Assembly (NCBI RefSeq): GCF_000255115.2
Contig: NC_018068.1
Coordinates: 682,001 to 746,000 of the forward strand
Reading direction: 5' to 3'
Length of the DNA: 64,000 bases
DNA from: Desulfosporosinus acidiphilus SJ4
Lineage (GTDB): Bacteria; Bacillota; Desulfitobacteriia; Desulfitobacteriales; Desulfitobacteriaceae
In this document: positions 40,896 to 51,187 of the stretch, piece after piece
Position numbering within the stretch: the stretch's first letter is position 1
Layout: each line of letters begins with the position of its first letter
Program-made: the position numbers and the translations under genes
The notes under the pieces: generated by a model
Told to the model about the DNA's origin: nothing
The model's input: the letters and a program-made list of their open reading frames with translations, nothing else
Databases searched by the model: none

Positions 40896-42296
40896 ATGAG
40901 TACCGGAGTCCATGCTGTGACAACCAGTAATTTTCCGCAATGGGATCGAGAGCTCCTCTTCCGAATTATGGACAACATTCACGATGTGGTACTTGTTATT
41001 GATACCGATACGACCATTGTCTATGCCAACGAGGCTTATGCGAGGATATTAGGGGTACCGGTGGAGAAAGTCTTAGGCCGCAGGCTGGATAAAATTGAAC
41101 CCAAATCAGAAGCGATTAAGTTAATGCGCAGCGGAAAGTCCTTTCATATGGGGAAAGACTATTTGGATTCTTTGGGTATTGATGTCGTAGGCAGCTCCTT
41201 TCTTTTAAACGATGGACACGGAATCATTGGCTGTGTTTCAATCTTCAAAAACATTTCCGAAGTTATAGAATTAAATCGTGAGCTGGAGCAAACGAAAGGC
41301 GTGGCAGATTATTTGAAAGAGCAGTTAGAACAGTGGGAACAACTGCCTCTTTCTTTTAAAGAATACGTGGGACAAAACAGTAATTTGAAGGAAACCTTGG
41401 TGTTAGCGGCAAAGGTGGCTAAAACAGACAGCACCGTTTTAATCCGGGGGGAAAGCGGTGTGGGCAAAGAAGTATTAGCCAGGGCGGTACATAATAGCAG
41501 CCGCCGCAAGGATAAGCCTTTGATTAAGGTAAATTGTGCTGCCATCAATGATAACCTGATTGAAAGTGAATTGTTCGGGTATGAGGAGGGCGCCTTTACA
41601 GGGGCTAAAAGGGGAGGGAAGCTCGGTAAGTTTGAGCTGGCTCATAGCGGCACGATTTTCCTGGACGAAATCGGTGATATGAGTATTACTATGCAAGCCA
41701 AGTTACTGCGCGTACTGCAAGAAAAAGAATTTGAGCGGGTAGGCGGTACGAAAACAATCAAAGTTGATATACGGGTGATTGCTGCCACAAATAGGGACTT
41801 AGAAACCATGATTAAAGAAGGTACCTTCCGGCGTGATTTGTATTATCGCTTAAACATTGTCCCTCTAAATCTTGCTCCCCTCAGAGAACGAAAAGATGAC
41901 ATCTTAGCCTTATCTAAAACATTCCTGGAACGGTTTGCCCGGGAGATCGGCCATGAACTGACACTGTCTCCCCAAGTTGTAAGGTTTTTTCAGGAGTATG
42001 ACTGGCCAGGCAACATTCGAGAATTGCAAAACGTACTTGAACATGCAAGTATTGTCTGCAATGGCACATCGATTGAAATGTTTCATTTGCCATCACAGGT
42101 GCTTCACCTTAACGACGACCAGTTAAAAGTTAGGAGTAAGTCCCAAACTGTTAAGGAAATCGTTGCTTCCCTGGAAAAGGAACTTATTTTATCAGCCTTA
42201 GCAACTAATAAGAATAACCGGACTAAGGCTATGAAAGAATTAGGGTTTTCCAGGCGAGTGTTTTACGATAAATTGCGACGTTACGGTATTGAATGA
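40896..42296 (+). CDS. Sigma-54-dependent activator, PAS-AAA-Fis, paralogue 2
   Basis: A 466-residue enhancer-binding protein, close paralogue of the one at 24444 along its full length (both begin [11 protein letters not shown]). ATG at 40896 after GGGGGA. PAS domain about 20-125; AAA+ with GESGVGKE, the GAFTGA loop, [10 protein letters not shown]-terminal HTH with [22 protein letters not shown]. The PAS domains differ most (for example [13 protein letters not shown] against [12 protein letters not shown]), so the two may answer different signals while binding similar enhancers. It sits between the main beta-oxidation operon and the next one, which has its own -24/-12 promoter. Confidence 0.93.
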   Translation: MSTGVHAVTTSNFPQWDRELLFRIMDNIHDVVLVIDTDTTIVYANEAYARILGVPVEKVLGRRLDKIEPKSEAIKLMRSGKSFHMGKDYLDSLGIDVVGSSFLLNDGHGIIGCVSIFKNISEVIELNRELEQTKGVADYLKEQLEQWEQLPLSFKEYVGQNSNLKETLVLAAKVAKTDSTVLIRGESGVGKEVLARAVHNSSRRKDKPLIKVNCAAINDNLIESELFGYEEGAFTGAKRGGKLGKFELAHSGTIFLDEIGDMSITMQAKLLRVLQEKEFERVGGTKTIKVDIRVIAATNRDLETMIKEGTFRRDLYYRLNIVPLNLAPLRERKDDILALSKTFLERFAREIGHELTLSPQVVRFFQEYDWPGNIRELQNVLEHASIVCNGTSIEMFHLPSQVLHLNDDQLKVRSKSQTVKEIVASLEKELILSALATNKNNRTKAMKELGFSRRVFYDKLRRYGIE

Positions 42297-42392
42297 GCGG
42301 AACAGAGCGATCATAGACGAATTAGTAAGAGCAGATGTGTGTTTTACGCACAAATTTTAAATTAAAAACAGGTTTTTGTACCATAATCATAC

Positions 42393-42447
42393 ACCTATCA
42401 AAACACCTCCTGAGGTCATTAGTCTCTCAGGAGGTGTTTTGATAGGT
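42393..42447 (+). terminator. Perfect 22-bp hairpin after the second activator
   Basis: Arms at 42393-42414 and 42426-42447 pair without mismatch across an 11-base loop; the core is CACCTCCTGAG/CTCAGGAGGTG. About 100 bases after the activator stop. No U tract after the stem, so it may be a weak terminator or a processing or binding site. Confidence 0.55.
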
Positions 42448-42529
42448 ATATGAGCTAATCTCCACACCGTAACTCATCACGCATACTCCTGCTTGTGGAT
42501 TGGCCGAGTGTCTCTGAAGCCAAACAAGT

Positions 42530-42545
42530 GCGAAGACAGTGTCTC
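42530..42545. repeat. Short dispersed repeat GCGAAGACAGTGTCTC, copy 2
   Basis: Identical to 14855-14870. Followed by GGCCAGCTAAG-TTTTC, similar to GTCAGCTAAGCTTTC after the related site at 51188. Non-coding. Confidence 0.5.
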
Positions 42546-42571
42546 TGAGGGCCAGCTAAGTTTTCTATACT

Positions 42572-42587
42572 TGGCATAAATATTGCT
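42572..42587 (+). promoter_or_regulatory. Sigma-54 (-24/-12) promoter of the acd-fadN-fadA operon
   Basis: TGGCATAAATATTGCT: GG at 42573-42574 and GC at 42585-42586, 10 bases apart, -12 part TTGC matching consensus. About 160 bases before the acyl-CoA dehydrogenase start. The best match of the three in the window. Confidence 0.75.
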
Positions 42588-42743
42588 TAGAGAATTAGTA
42601 TAAAATTTCTAAGTTTTTCGGAAAAGGAGTGTTCAATAATTATGATCTAGGCTAATTAAAGAAGACCAGGAAATCCATGGATTTCTAATAACGATTGGTT
42701 AGAGATTCTGGAATATCAATTTTAAAATGAAAGGATGAGTCTC

Positions 42744-44558
42744 ATGGCAAGTAATTTTATTTACAGCAACAGGGATCATAAATTTATTTTCAAAGAATGG
42801 CTGGATTGCAAAAAGATTCTTGGTTTAAAGCGTTTTCGGGATTATCTCTCTATTGAGGATGTCGATGGAATCCTCGACCAGTCCCTGAAGGTGTGCAGAG
42901 ACGTGGTTGCTCCAACTAATGATGATGGTGACACCATCGGCGCAAGATTTCATGATGGAAAAGTAACAGTTCCGCCATCCTTTCACAAGGCTTTTCGATT
43001 TCTTCACGACAATGGGTGGGGGGCCAGCAACAATGACGTAGACGGAGAAGGAGCTCTTCCGGAGATCCTTAACCAGGCTGTCCGTGAGTATATTATTGGG
43101 GCTAATCCCTCCATGTCCCCCTATATTGGTCTGAGCGGCGGAATTGCTTCTGTGATCAAGGCCTTTGGCTCTCAGGAGCAGATTGCTCTTTATACTCCGA
43201 AAATGTTCGAAGGAGTTTGGGAGGGCACTATGTGCTTAACGGAACCCGGCGGAGGTTCTGATGTGGGGGATATGACTTCCAAAGCTTATCCCACCGATGA
43301 CCCATTAATTTATAAAGTCAAAGGAACAAAATGTTTTATTACCGGAGGAGATCATGATCTTACTGAAAACATCATTCATCTGGTGCTTGCTCGAATTGAC
43401 GGAGCTGCTCCGGGGACTAAAGGTTTGTCTCTATTTATTGTTCCCAAAATTTGGGTCAATGAAGACGGCAGTTTAGGCGAATCCAATGATGTTGCTACCG
43501 TGGGCATCGAACATAAAATGGGTCTTAAAGGTTCGGCAACCGCTGTACTTAGCTTCGGAGAAGAGGGGTATTGCCGGGGTGTCTTGTTAGGGAGCGCGCC
43601 TGATGAAAATGGCGTAGGACAAGGCATGGCACAAATGTTTAAGATGATCAATGGTTCCCGGATGGATACCGGACACAGTGCTTTAGCAGTAGCTACAGTG
43701 GCTTACAACAATGCTGTCAACTATGCCAGAGAGCGTATTCAGGGCCGCCCCATTACTAATCCTAAAGGGAATCGTGTACCCATTATTCAGCATGAAGATG
43801 TCCGGCGGATGCTTATAACACAGAAGGCAACGTTGGAAGCTATGCGGGCCATGATTTTCAAAGGATATTATTATATCGACTTAATCGAGCATGGAGATGA
43901 TCCGGAAGACATTCATTCCGCTAAACGTTCCCTTGAAGTTATCACCCCTCTGGTCAAAGCTTATTGTTCCGATCAGGGATGGCTCATGATTACGGAAGCT
44001 ATTCAAGTTTTAGGGGGCTATGGGTATACCGAAGAATATCCCATCGCTCGTCAAGCCAGAGATGTAAAAATTTATTCTATCTGGGAGGGCACTAATTTTA
44101 TTCAGTCCATGGATCTTGTGGGTCGTAAGTGGAATCTGGATAAAGGAAATGTCTTCAGGGAGTGGATGATGGAGCTGGCAGCATTTGTCCAAGCTAATCA
44201 GAACCATGACACCTTTGCCCGTGAATTCGCGGTATTAGGCAAAGCCTTATTAGCTTATCAAGACCTGGTGAGCACAGTTCTCGGTTACTATAAAGAAAAT
44301 ATCCGGCTGGTCCCGCTCTATAGTACAAGAATTTTGCGGATTACTGCCGAACTTTATGGAGGATGCTTATTAATGCAGCAAGCACTGGTCGCCAAAGAAA
44401 AGCTTGCTCAAGGAAATATTGACCAAGACTTTTACAACGGTAAGATTCAGTCGGCGAAATTCTTTGTGCTTAATATCGTCCCTGATGTAGCGGCAACCGT
44501 AAGAATTATTAAGGAAGCCGATACTTCAGCTATGGACATACCGGAAGCAGCTTTTTAA
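42744..44558 (+). CDS. Acyl-CoA dehydrogenase, long type, copy 2
   Basis: Close paralogue of the enzyme at 31410: 604 residues, same motifs (MCLTEPGGGSDVGDM, EHKMGLKGSATAVLSF, KIYSIWEGTNFIQSMD). ATG at 42744 (MASNF) lies 8 bases after AAGGA; a start three codons upstream overlaps the site. First gene of a sigma-54-type operon with fadN- and fadA-like genes, which gives a full set for one beta-oxidation turn. Confidence 0.94.
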   Translation: MASNFIYSNRDHKFIFKEWLDCKKILGLKRFRDYLSIEDVDGILDQSLKVCRDVVAPTNDDGDTIGARFHDGKVTVPPSFHKAFRFLHDNGWGASNNDVDGEGALPEILNQAVREYIIGANPSMSPYIGLSGGIASVIKAFGSQEQIALYTPKMFEGVWEGTMCLTEPGGGSDVGDMTSKAYPTDDPLIYKVKGTKCFITGGDHDLTENIIHLVLARIDGAAPGTKGLSLFIVPKIWVNEDGSLGESNDVATVGIEHKMGLKGSATAVLSFGEEGYCRGVLLGSAPDENGVGQGMAQMFKMINGSRMDTGHSALAVATVAYNNAVNYARERIQGRPITNPKGNRVPIIQHEDVRRMLITQKATLEAMRAMIFKGYYYIDLIEHGDDPEDIHSAKRSLEVITPLVKAYCSDQGWLMITEAIQVLGGYGYTEEYPIARQARDVKIYSIWEGTNFIQSMDLVGRKWNLDKGNVFREWMMELAAFVQANQNHDTFAREFAVLGKALLAYQDLVSTVLGYYKENIRLVPLYSTRILRITAELYGGCLLMQQALVAKEKLAQGNIDQDFYNGKIQSAKFFVLNIVPDVAATVRIIKEADTSAMDIPEAAF

Positions 44559-44705
44559 GGGGGAGCACTGAATGATCGGTCATTCAGCACGCCATTAATT
44601 TGAATTGGGAAACTTCATGACTCTAATTCTGGACTTGTTAAATCCATCTTGAACTGGAGCAGAAGTTTAGTTTCAGTTATCTCACAAAACGAGAGGGGGA
44701 TATCA

Positions 44706-47087
44706 ATGCAGATTCATAAAGTAGCGGTCATAGGGTCCGGCGTGATGGGAAGTACCATCGCTGCTCATTTGGCTAATGCCGGGATCCCAAGCCTATTGTT
44801 GGATATTGTCCCATCCAAGCTGTCTGCTAAAGAGGAAGCGGCCGGTTTAACACTTGAGGACAAAAGAGTCAGAAACAGTATAGCCGAACAAAACAAGTTA
44901 AATTTGCTGAATCCTGCTCCATTCCTGGTTCCGGAATTTGCAGAGCGAATCGAGGTTGGAAACATCAGTGATGATTTAGGGCGTTTAAACGAAGTCGATT
45001 GGGTTATCGAGGTCGTTGTTGAACGACTTGATATTAAGAAAGATCTCTTCAAAAAGGTTGCCGCAGTGGTTCGTCCGGGAACCATTGTCACTTCCAATAC
45101 CTCGGGGATTTCGCTGAAGGCTATGGTGGAAGGGCTGCCGGAAAGCTTCACGCGATATTTCTGCGGAACCCACTTCTTTAATCCGCCGCGCTACATGAAA
45201 CTTTTAGAGATTATTCCCGGGCCTGATACCGACTCGAATGTGATTGCGTTTATGAAAGAGTTTGGCGAACGCGTCTTGGGCAAAGGCGTGGTCATGTGTA
45301 AAGATACGCCTAACTTCATAGCTAATCGTATTGGAGCTATCGGTTCCCCTGTTCTGCTAAAGGAAATGCTCCGTTTGGGGCTGACAGTTGAGGAAGTCGA
45401 TGCTTTAACGGGACCTGTTATGGGACGCCCGAAGAGTGCATCCTTCAGGTTAATCGACCTCGTTGGTCTGGATGTTTTCATCCATTCTAATAATAATGTT
45501 GCCAACGGAGTTCCAGAGGAGAAAGATGATTTCGTTTTGCCAGAGTTCATCTTTACCATGCAGAAAAACGGCTGGCTAGGAGATAAAACGAAACAGGGCT
45601 TTTACAAGAAATCAAAAGGCCCCAAAGGCAAGGTCATTGAAGTTTTGGACGTCAAAACCATGACCTACGGTCCGCAAAAGAGTGTGAGTTTTCCCTGCCT
45701 GGAAAAGGCCAAAGCGGCTAAAGGCCTGCCCGAGAAACTCCGTACCTTAGTCAGCAGTGATGATGTCGGGTCAGAGTTTGCTTGGAATGTATTAAAACCA
45801 ACGCTTCTCTACGCAGCTAATTTAGTCAAAGACATTGCTGAGGATATTACCGGAATCGACGAAGGCATGCGCTGGGGTTATAACTGGGAACTGGGTCCCT
45901 TTGAATTATGGGATGCTCTTGGAGTAAAAGCAACAGCGGATCGTATTGCCGCTGAAGGCGGGAAACTGCCGGCTATTGTAGAAGAATTGCTCTCCAAAGG
46001 GTATGAGAGATTCTATCGCAAGACTGAAGCCGGTGAGATCACCTATTATGATCATGGCGAATATCGACAGAAAACGGTGAGCCAATATTCCTGCTCTCTG
46101 AAGCAGGCTCATAAGACCGGCAAAGTCATTATTGGCAATGCCGGAGCAAGCTTAATAGATTTAGGAGACGGGGTTGCCTGCTTAGAATTCCATTCTCCCA
46201 ACAACTCGATTACCACCGATGTTGTGGAGATGATCTACAAGTCGCTGGAAGAAGTCGAGAAAAATTACACAGGCATGGTCATTGGCAACCAAGGCAAGAA
46301 TTTCTGCGTGGGTGCTAACCTAGTGGATATCCTGCGGGAGGCAGAAAAAGGGAACTGGTCGGATCTGGATCAGGGCATTCGTCAATTACAGAATGCGACG
46401 ATGGCTTTGAAATATGCCAAAAAGCCTGTAGTAGCGGCTCCCTTTGGTATGACCCTGGGCGGCGGAGCGGAGGTATGTCTGCACTCTCATGCTATTCAGG
46501 CTTCCTCCGAAACCTATATGGGTCTTGTTGAAGTTGGTGTGGGTTTAATTCCTGCCGGTGGTGGAACGAAGGAAATGGCTGTTCGGGCCATGGAAGGAAT
46601 TTTACCGGGAGTTCAAGTTGCTCCGGACTATTTCTTCGCCAAACGCTTTGAAGTAATAGCAATGGCACAAGTCTCTACAAGTGCGGAAAAGGCTCGTCAG
46701 CTGGGCTTTTTACGAGACCACGACCGTTACAGCATGAACCCGGATCATATTATTATGGATGCTAAAGCACGGGTTGAGGATCTGGCTCAAAACTTCAGAC
46801 CTAATTTGTCGACGAAGGTGAAAATTGCGGGTCCAGGTGTTCGCGGTACTTTGGAATTGGCCATGTATGGAATGCTTGAAGGTCGTTACATCTCAGAGTA
46901 TGACCGGCATCTCGGCAATAAACTGGCTTATGCCATTACCGGCGGAGACCGCCCCGCAGGCATGCTCGTCGATGAGCAATATCTCTTAGATTTAGAGCGT
47001 GAAGTCTTTTTGAGTTTGCTTGGGGAAGCGAAGACCTTGGACCGCATTCGCCATATGCTCACTAAAGGCAAGCCATTACGGAATTAG
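44706..47087 (+). CDS. fadN: 3-Hydroxyacyl-CoA dehydrogenase/enoyl-CoA hydratase fusion
   Basis: Two-step enzyme of fatty-acid oxidation, FadN-like, 793 residues. ATG at 44706 ([15 protein letters not shown]) has GAGGGGGA upstream; an in-frame start 19 codons before it is unlikely. The dehydrogenase part comes first (Rossmann [26 protein letters not shown] with catalytic His, and C-terminal helical domains to about 480). A crotonase-like domain follows (about 490-700): [28 protein letters not shown] and [16 protein letters not shown] with expected Glu residues. Order is the same as in Bacillus FadN. It is 11 bases before the thiolase gene. Confidence 0.94.
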   Translation: MQIHKVAVIGSGVMGSTIAAHLANAGIPSLLLDIVPSKLSAKEEAAGLTLEDKRVRNSIAEQNKLNLLNPAPFLVPEFAERIEVGNISDDLGRLNEVDWVIEVVVERLDIKKDLFKKVAAVVRPGTIVTSNTSGISLKAMVEGLPESFTRYFCGTHFFNPPRYMKLLEIIPGPDTDSNVIAFMKEFGERVLGKGVVMCKDTPNFIANRIGAIGSPVLLKEMLRLGLTVEEVDALTGPVMGRPKSASFRLIDLVGLDVFIHSNNNVANGVPEEKDDFVLPEFIFTMQKNGWLGDKTKQGFYKKSKGPKGKVIEVLDVKTMTYGPQKSVSFPCLEKAKAAKGLPEKLRTLVSSDDVGSEFAWNVLKPTLLYAANLVKDIAEDITGIDEGMRWGYNWELGPFELWDALGVKATADRIAAEGGKLPAIVEELLSKGYERFYRKTEAGEITYYDHGEYRQKTVSQYSCSLKQAHKTGKVIIGNAGASLIDLGDGVACLEFHSPNNSITTDVVEMIYKSLEEVEKNYTGMVIGNQGKNFCVGANLVDILREAEKGNWSDLDQGIRQLQNATMALKYAKKPVVAAPFGMTLGGGAEVCLHSHAIQASSETYMGLVEVGVGLIPAGGGTKEMAVRAMEGILPGVQVAPDYFFAKRFEVIAMAQVSTSAEKARQLGFLRDHDRYSMNPDHIIMDAKARVEDLAQNFRPNLSTKVKIAGPGVRGTLELAMYGMLEGRYISEYDRHLGNKLAYAITGGDRPAGMLVDEQYLLDLEREVFLSLLGEAKTLDRIRHMLTKGKPLRN

Positions 47088-47098
47088 GGGGGAAAACC

Positions 47099-48256
47099 AT
47101 GCAAGAAGCGTACATTATCCAAGCGAAGCGGACGGCCATTGGAAAATCGGCCAGGGGAGCTTTAGCTCAGGTCCGCCCGGATGATCTAGGTGCCTTTGTA
47201 ATCCAAGACGTTGTAAAAAATGTTCCTGCCCTTAAAACGGAAGAAATAGAAGACCTTGTACTCGGCTGTTCTTTTCCGGAAGGCGAGCAGGGAATGAATA
47301 TGGCCAGAATTATAGCCCTGCGCGCCGGTCTTCCCATCGACGTTCCTGGCGTGACGATTAATCGATTTTGTTCATCAGGACTTCAGGCAATTTCCATGGC
47401 CGCGGATAGAATTCGCTTGGGTGAAGCTGATGTGATGCTCGCAGGCGGAGCAGAGAGTATGTCATTGGTTCCCATGGGCGGAAGTAAACCGGCCCCCAAT
47501 CCTTTTATGCTCGTTAATGCTCCGGAAGTCTATCTCTCCATGGGCATAACCGCTGAGAATGTGGCAAAAAAATATGAAATTACTCGGGAACAGCAGGATG
47601 CTTTTGCTGCACGAAGCCATCAAAAGGCCTGGGCTGCTCAAAGCAGCGGGCGCTTTGATGATGAGATTGTTCCGATTCCCTTGCCGACTTGGGGGAAGCC
47701 GGGGGAGAAATGGTTCACGAAAGATGAGGGGATACGCCCGGAGACCACAGCAGAAACTTTGGCTAAACTTCGGCCCGCTTTTATGAACGGAGGCTCAGTC
47801 ACAGCAGGGAACTCGTCCCAGACTAGTGACGGAGCGGCTATGACCCTTCTCATGTCAGAACAGAAAGTCAAAACTCTTGGCTTAAAACCCTTAGCGGTTT
47901 GGCGCGGATTTGCGGTTGCCGGAGTAGAACCGGAACTGATGGGAATCGGCCCCATCAAGGCTATCCCTAAAGTACTGAAGCAAGTCGGCTTAAAGCTTGA
48001 GGACATTGATATCTTTGAACTGAACGAAGCCTTTGCATCACAATCGCTGGCGATCCTTAAGACGCTGGACATTGACCCGGAGAAAGTAAATCCTAATGGC
48101 GGAGCCATTGCTTTAGGCCATCCTTTGGGCTGTACGGGAGCTAAGCTCACAGCAACCTTACTCCATGAATTGATTAAGCAGAAGAAAAAATACGGAATAG
48201 TTACCATGTGCATAGGCGGTGGTATGGGAGCAGCAGGAGTTTACGAATTGCTCTAA
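47099..48256 (+). CDS. fadA: Acetyl-CoA C-acyltransferase (FadA-like thiolase)
   Basis: A 385-residue thiolase that pairs with FadN. Cys91 in [12 protein letters not shown], His in GHPLGCTGA, second Cys in [12 protein letters not shown] at 47099 with GGGGGGA upstream, 11 bases after fadN. Different from the two thiolases in the main operon (NRFCSSG, not RQCGS), and nearer to the long-chain FadA type. Last gene before a strong terminator. Confidence 0.95.
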   Translation: MQEAYIIQAKRTAIGKSARGALAQVRPDDLGAFVIQDVVKNVPALKTEEIEDLVLGCSFPEGEQGMNMARIIALRAGLPIDVPGVTINRFCSSGLQAISMAADRIRLGEADVMLAGGAESMSLVPMGGSKPAPNPFMLVNAPEVYLSMGITAENVAKKYEITREQQDAFAARSHQKAWAAQSSGRFDDEIVPIPLPTWGKPGEKWFTKDEGIRPETTAETLAKLRPAFMNGGSVTAGNSSQTSDGAAMTLLMSEQKVKTLGLKPLAVWRGFAVAGVEPELMGIGPIKAIPKVLKQVGLKLEDIDIFELNEAFASQSLAILKTLDIDPEKVNPNGGAIALGHPLGCTGAKLTATLLHELIKQKKKYGIVTMCIGGGMGAAGVYELL

Positions 48257-48310
48257 AAGCTAAATATTCAGCGAAGGAGCAAAAAAAGGCTTTAATAAAT
48301 AGACCCCAAA

Positions 48311-48347
48311 AGGGCGCAGCGGAACTTAAAGAAGTTCGCTGCGCCCT
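48311..48347 (+). terminator. Terminator of the fadN-fadA operon
   Basis: AGGGCGCAGCGGAACTT (48311-48327) pairs with AAGTTCGCTGCGCCCT (48332-48347) with one bulged base, followed by AATTGTTTTTT. Confidence 0.85.
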
Positions 48348-48447
48348 AATTGTTTTTTCGGTTTTATCGAGGAGAAAAGATAACCCCCACTTATAGAAGC
48401 ATGTTCATTCACCAGTTTATTAGATGTGATGGTATGTTGCTGAGCTG

Positions 48448-48795
48448 TCAATGAATTTCTGAGTTATGAGAATTCCGGCTGATTTCAATCAGCTTAAGAA
48501 CGCCCCAGGCGAGGACAGCATAGACAATCATGGCAATAATGGTTGAGGATTCTAACACCGACTGGGTTTCCAGGCCTTTGGTGACAGCTGATGGAAAAAT
48601 TCCCGAAAAAGGAGCTAAGAAAACTTGCGTAACTGCGTACATAAGAGAGACAAAGGGGCTTTGAGGATTTGCTCCAAGAAGTTTAAAGATAAGGCGGAAG
48701 GTGAAGAGGACTTCGAGAACCCCTAAAACATAGTAGACAATTTGTTTTGCTTTAAGATGTTCCGGCCCGGATTTCCTTACAGTACCTTCGTCCAT
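48448..48795 (-). CDS. YggT-family membrane protein
   Basis: A 115-residue protein with membrane segments near 20-40 and 82-102 and a hydrophobic middle (MYAVTQVFLAPFSGIFP). This is the YggT pattern, a family of small membrane proteins sometimes linked to cell division and osmotic stress; no reaction is known. ATG at 48795 after AAAGGAGG. Single gene, between the fad operon and the CODH homologue. Confidence 0.85.
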   Translation of the reverse strand: MDEGTVRKSGPEHLKAKQIVYYVLGVLEVLFTFRLIFKLLGANPQSPFVSLMYAVTQVFLAPFSGIFPSAVTKGLETQSVLESSTIIAMIVYAVLAWGVLKLIEISRNSHNSEIH

Positions 48796-48982
48796 GGTTA
48801 TACCTCCTTTAGTTGATACAAGTTATTTTCCCAAATATCCGGCAAGCTAAACAATAGTTTGACGCAACAACTTTTCACGGGGAGAATAATAATTTTGCAG
48901 GCATTCTTCATGTTCTAGCATGTACATATTTAGGTATTCTGATGTACAAACTTTGTATAGTAATTCAAAAGGAGGATAGGCA

Positions 48983-50896
48983 ATGACTGAAACAATCTTA
49001 GAAAGATCTGAAGGAAGGGTAAGTTATCACGATTCCGTTGAAGAAATGCTGCCCAGAATTCGAGAGGACGGAATGTCTAACGTTTTTGACCGTTGGACGA
49101 AACAGGAAAAAATCCGCTGTAATTTTTGCCTGCAGGGGCTTAGCTGTCAGCAGTGTTCCAACGGACCTTGCCGGATCAGCGAGAAGAGCGGTCAAGACAA
49201 GGGCGTTTGTGGAATTGGAGCCGATGCAATGGCTATGAGGAAACTGCTGCTGCAAAATATTATGGGCGCAGGGACCTACAGTCATCACGCTTACGAAGCA
49301 TTTCGTACTCTTCGGGCAACGGGAGAAGGTAAAACCCCCTTTAAAATCACTGATGTTAATAAACTAAAGTGGATGTGCGAAACTCTTGGCATTAATGCCA
49401 ATCAGGATGTTAATCAGATGGCAATTCAATTGGCAGACCTTCTCAACAACCAGATGAATATTGGCACAGAAGAACCTAACCTCATGGTGGAAGCCTTTGC
49501 CCCCAAAAAAAGAAAAAAGATTTGGAGAGATCTACATATCTATCCGGCGGGGACTGTGCATGAGGAACAGAACTGTGTGGCGAGCTGTCTGACTAATGTT
49601 GACGGAGATTATGTTTCCTTGGCCTTGAAAGCTCTGAGACTTGGATTATCAACCATCTATAATTCTCAGATTGGACTGGAAATGGTTCAGGATATTTTGT
49701 TTGGCACACCTCAACCTCATGAAGTTAATGTCGATCTTGGAATTATGGATCCTGACTACGTTAATATTGTTTTTAACGGGCACCAACCCTGGGCTGGGGT
49801 GGCGACGATTCAAAAGGCCAAAACTCCGGAAATTCAAGCCAAGGCCAAAGCGGCCGGGGCCAAAGGTTTGAGAGTTGTCGGTTCTATTGAAACCGGGCAA
49901 GAGCTGCTCCAAAGGTTTCCTGTAGATGATGTTTTTGTGGGACTTATGGGAAATTGGCTGTCCATAGAACCTCTACTGGCAACCGGTACCGTCGATGTCA
50001 TGGCTATGGAAGAAAATTGCTCTCCGCCGGCCATTGATATGTATGCGGAAAAATATCAAGTGACTCTTGTCAGTGTCAGCACAATTATCGGAGTACCGGG
50101 ACTTGAACATAAAATCCCTTACCATCCCAATGAAGTCGAGAGTATGGCAGATCAACTGATCAATTTGGGGATTGAAAATTTTAAAAAGCGTCATGGGAAG
50201 ATTACAGCTAAGGTTCCTAAAATCACCCAAAAGGCCATAGCTGGGTTTTCTACGGAAGCCGTTTTAGGAGCTTTAGGTAATAAGCTCGATCCTCTTGTCG
50301 ATGTGATAGCTGCAGGCAAGATCAAAGGGGTTGTTGCTTTAGCTAACTGTTCAACGCTGCGCAACGGTCCCCAGGATTGGAATACGGTGAACTTAACTAA
50401 AGAATTGATAAAACGAGATATTTTGGTTGTTGCAGGTGGCTGCGGAAATCATGCCTTGGAAGTAGCGGGGCTTTGCAATCTTGATGCCGTGAAGATGGCA
50501 GGCAAAGGTTTAGGCGAAGTATGCGGTTCCTTAAAGATACCGCCTGTGTTGAGCTTCGGAACCTGTACCGATACTGGGAGAATTTCCATGTTGGTAACAG
50601 CCTTAGCAGATCATCTTGACGTAGATGTTCCTCAATTGCCGATTGCGGTAACCGCTCCTGAGTGGATGGAACAAAAAGCCACTATTGACGGGGTTTTTGC
50701 TGTAGCCTATGGTGCCTATACGCACCTGTCTCCGACTCCTTTCGTGACCGGTGCTCCCCAACTCGTGAAACTCTTGACTCAAGATGTGGAAGGATTAACG
50801 GGAGGGAAGATCGCGCTTGGGGACGATCCTGTGGAAGTTGCCAATAATATTGAAGCCCATATTATTAGCAAACGAAAAGGGTTAGGATTAAGTTAG
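48983..50896 (+). CDS. cooS: CooS-type nickel CO dehydrogenase homologue with altered cluster C
   Basis: A 637-residue homologue of the CODH catalytic subunit. Cluster B/D cysteines: C46, C49, C55, C58, C63 and C76 in RCNFCLQGLSCQQCSNGPC. C46 and C49 form a CX2C pair in place of the wider spacing, which in some CODHs goes with a [2Fe-2S] cluster D. For cluster C, His267 (GHQP), Cys346, Cys456, Cys487 and Cys528 are present, as is the catalytic Lys565, but the first Cys ligand (second C of GMCCTG in Moorella enzyme) is Glu303 in GSIETG. That set resembles the hybrid-cluster ligands of HCP. ATG at 48983 after AAAGGAGG. No cooC, cooF, acs or hydrogenase genes nearby. May not be a CO oxidase. Confidence 0.93.
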   Translation: MTETILERSEGRVSYHDSVEEMLPRIREDGMSNVFDRWTKQEKIRCNFCLQGLSCQQCSNGPCRISEKSGQDKGVCGIGADAMAMRKLLLQNIMGAGTYSHHAYEAFRTLRATGEGKTPFKITDVNKLKWMCETLGINANQDVNQMAIQLADLLNNQMNIGTEEPNLMVEAFAPKKRKKIWRDLHIYPAGTVHEEQNCVASCLTNVDGDYVSLALKALRLGLSTIYNSQIGLEMVQDILFGTPQPHEVNVDLGIMDPDYVNIVFNGHQPWAGVATIQKAKTPEIQAKAKAAGAKGLRVVGSIETGQELLQRFPVDDVFVGLMGNWLSIEPLLATGTVDVMAMEENCSPPAIDMYAEKYQVTLVSVSTIIGVPGLEHKIPYHPNEVESMADQLINLGIENFKKRHGKITAKVPKITQKAIAGFSTEAVLGALGNKLDPLVDVIAAGKIKGVVALANCSTLRNGPQDWNTVNLTKELIKRDILVVAGGCGNHALEVAGLCNLDAVKMAGKGLGEVCGSLKIPPVLSFGTCTDTGRISMLVTALADHLDVDVPQLPIAVTAPEWMEQKATIDGVFAVAYGAYTHLSPTPFVTGAPQLVKLLTQDVEGLTGGKIALGDDPVEVANNIEAHIISKRKGLGLS

Positions 50897-51009
50897 TTCC
50901 CAATTCTAGGACAACAGACATTACAGAAATCAAACCTGTTTCGATTTGATGGAGAGAAAGGGGGCGTCTAAAACTTAACTATAAAAATCCAAAGTGAGTG
51001 TAAATAGCT

Positions 51010-51059
51010 AAGGCGTTCTCACGTCACTATTATTGTGTATAGTGGAGTGAAAACGCCTT
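51010..51059 (+). terminator. Terminator after cooS
   Basis: Outer arms AAGGCGTT (51010-51017) and AACGCCTT (51052-51059), inner CACTAT/ATAGTG, then TCTTTATCC. A long stem with internal mismatches. Confidence 0.75.
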
Positions 51060-51187
51060 TCTTTATCCAATTTAGAAAGTAACCTTCGGCAAAATACCGC
51101 AAAAAGGTGTAATACGTGCTTGGTCCACTAGCCCCAAGTGCTACTGACCTGCCGCTTTCGTCAGAGGCTGCGAGAAGGCTAATTCAT

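Larger units (their letters stand above)
42297..42743. other. Regulatory intergenic region before long acyl-CoA dehydrogenase copy 2
   Basis: Contains a GGT-TTTTGT-ACC motif (42371-42382), a perfect long hairpin (42393-42447), dispersed repeat (42530-42545) and a sigma-54 promoter (42572-42587). No gene is supported. Confidence 0.6.
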
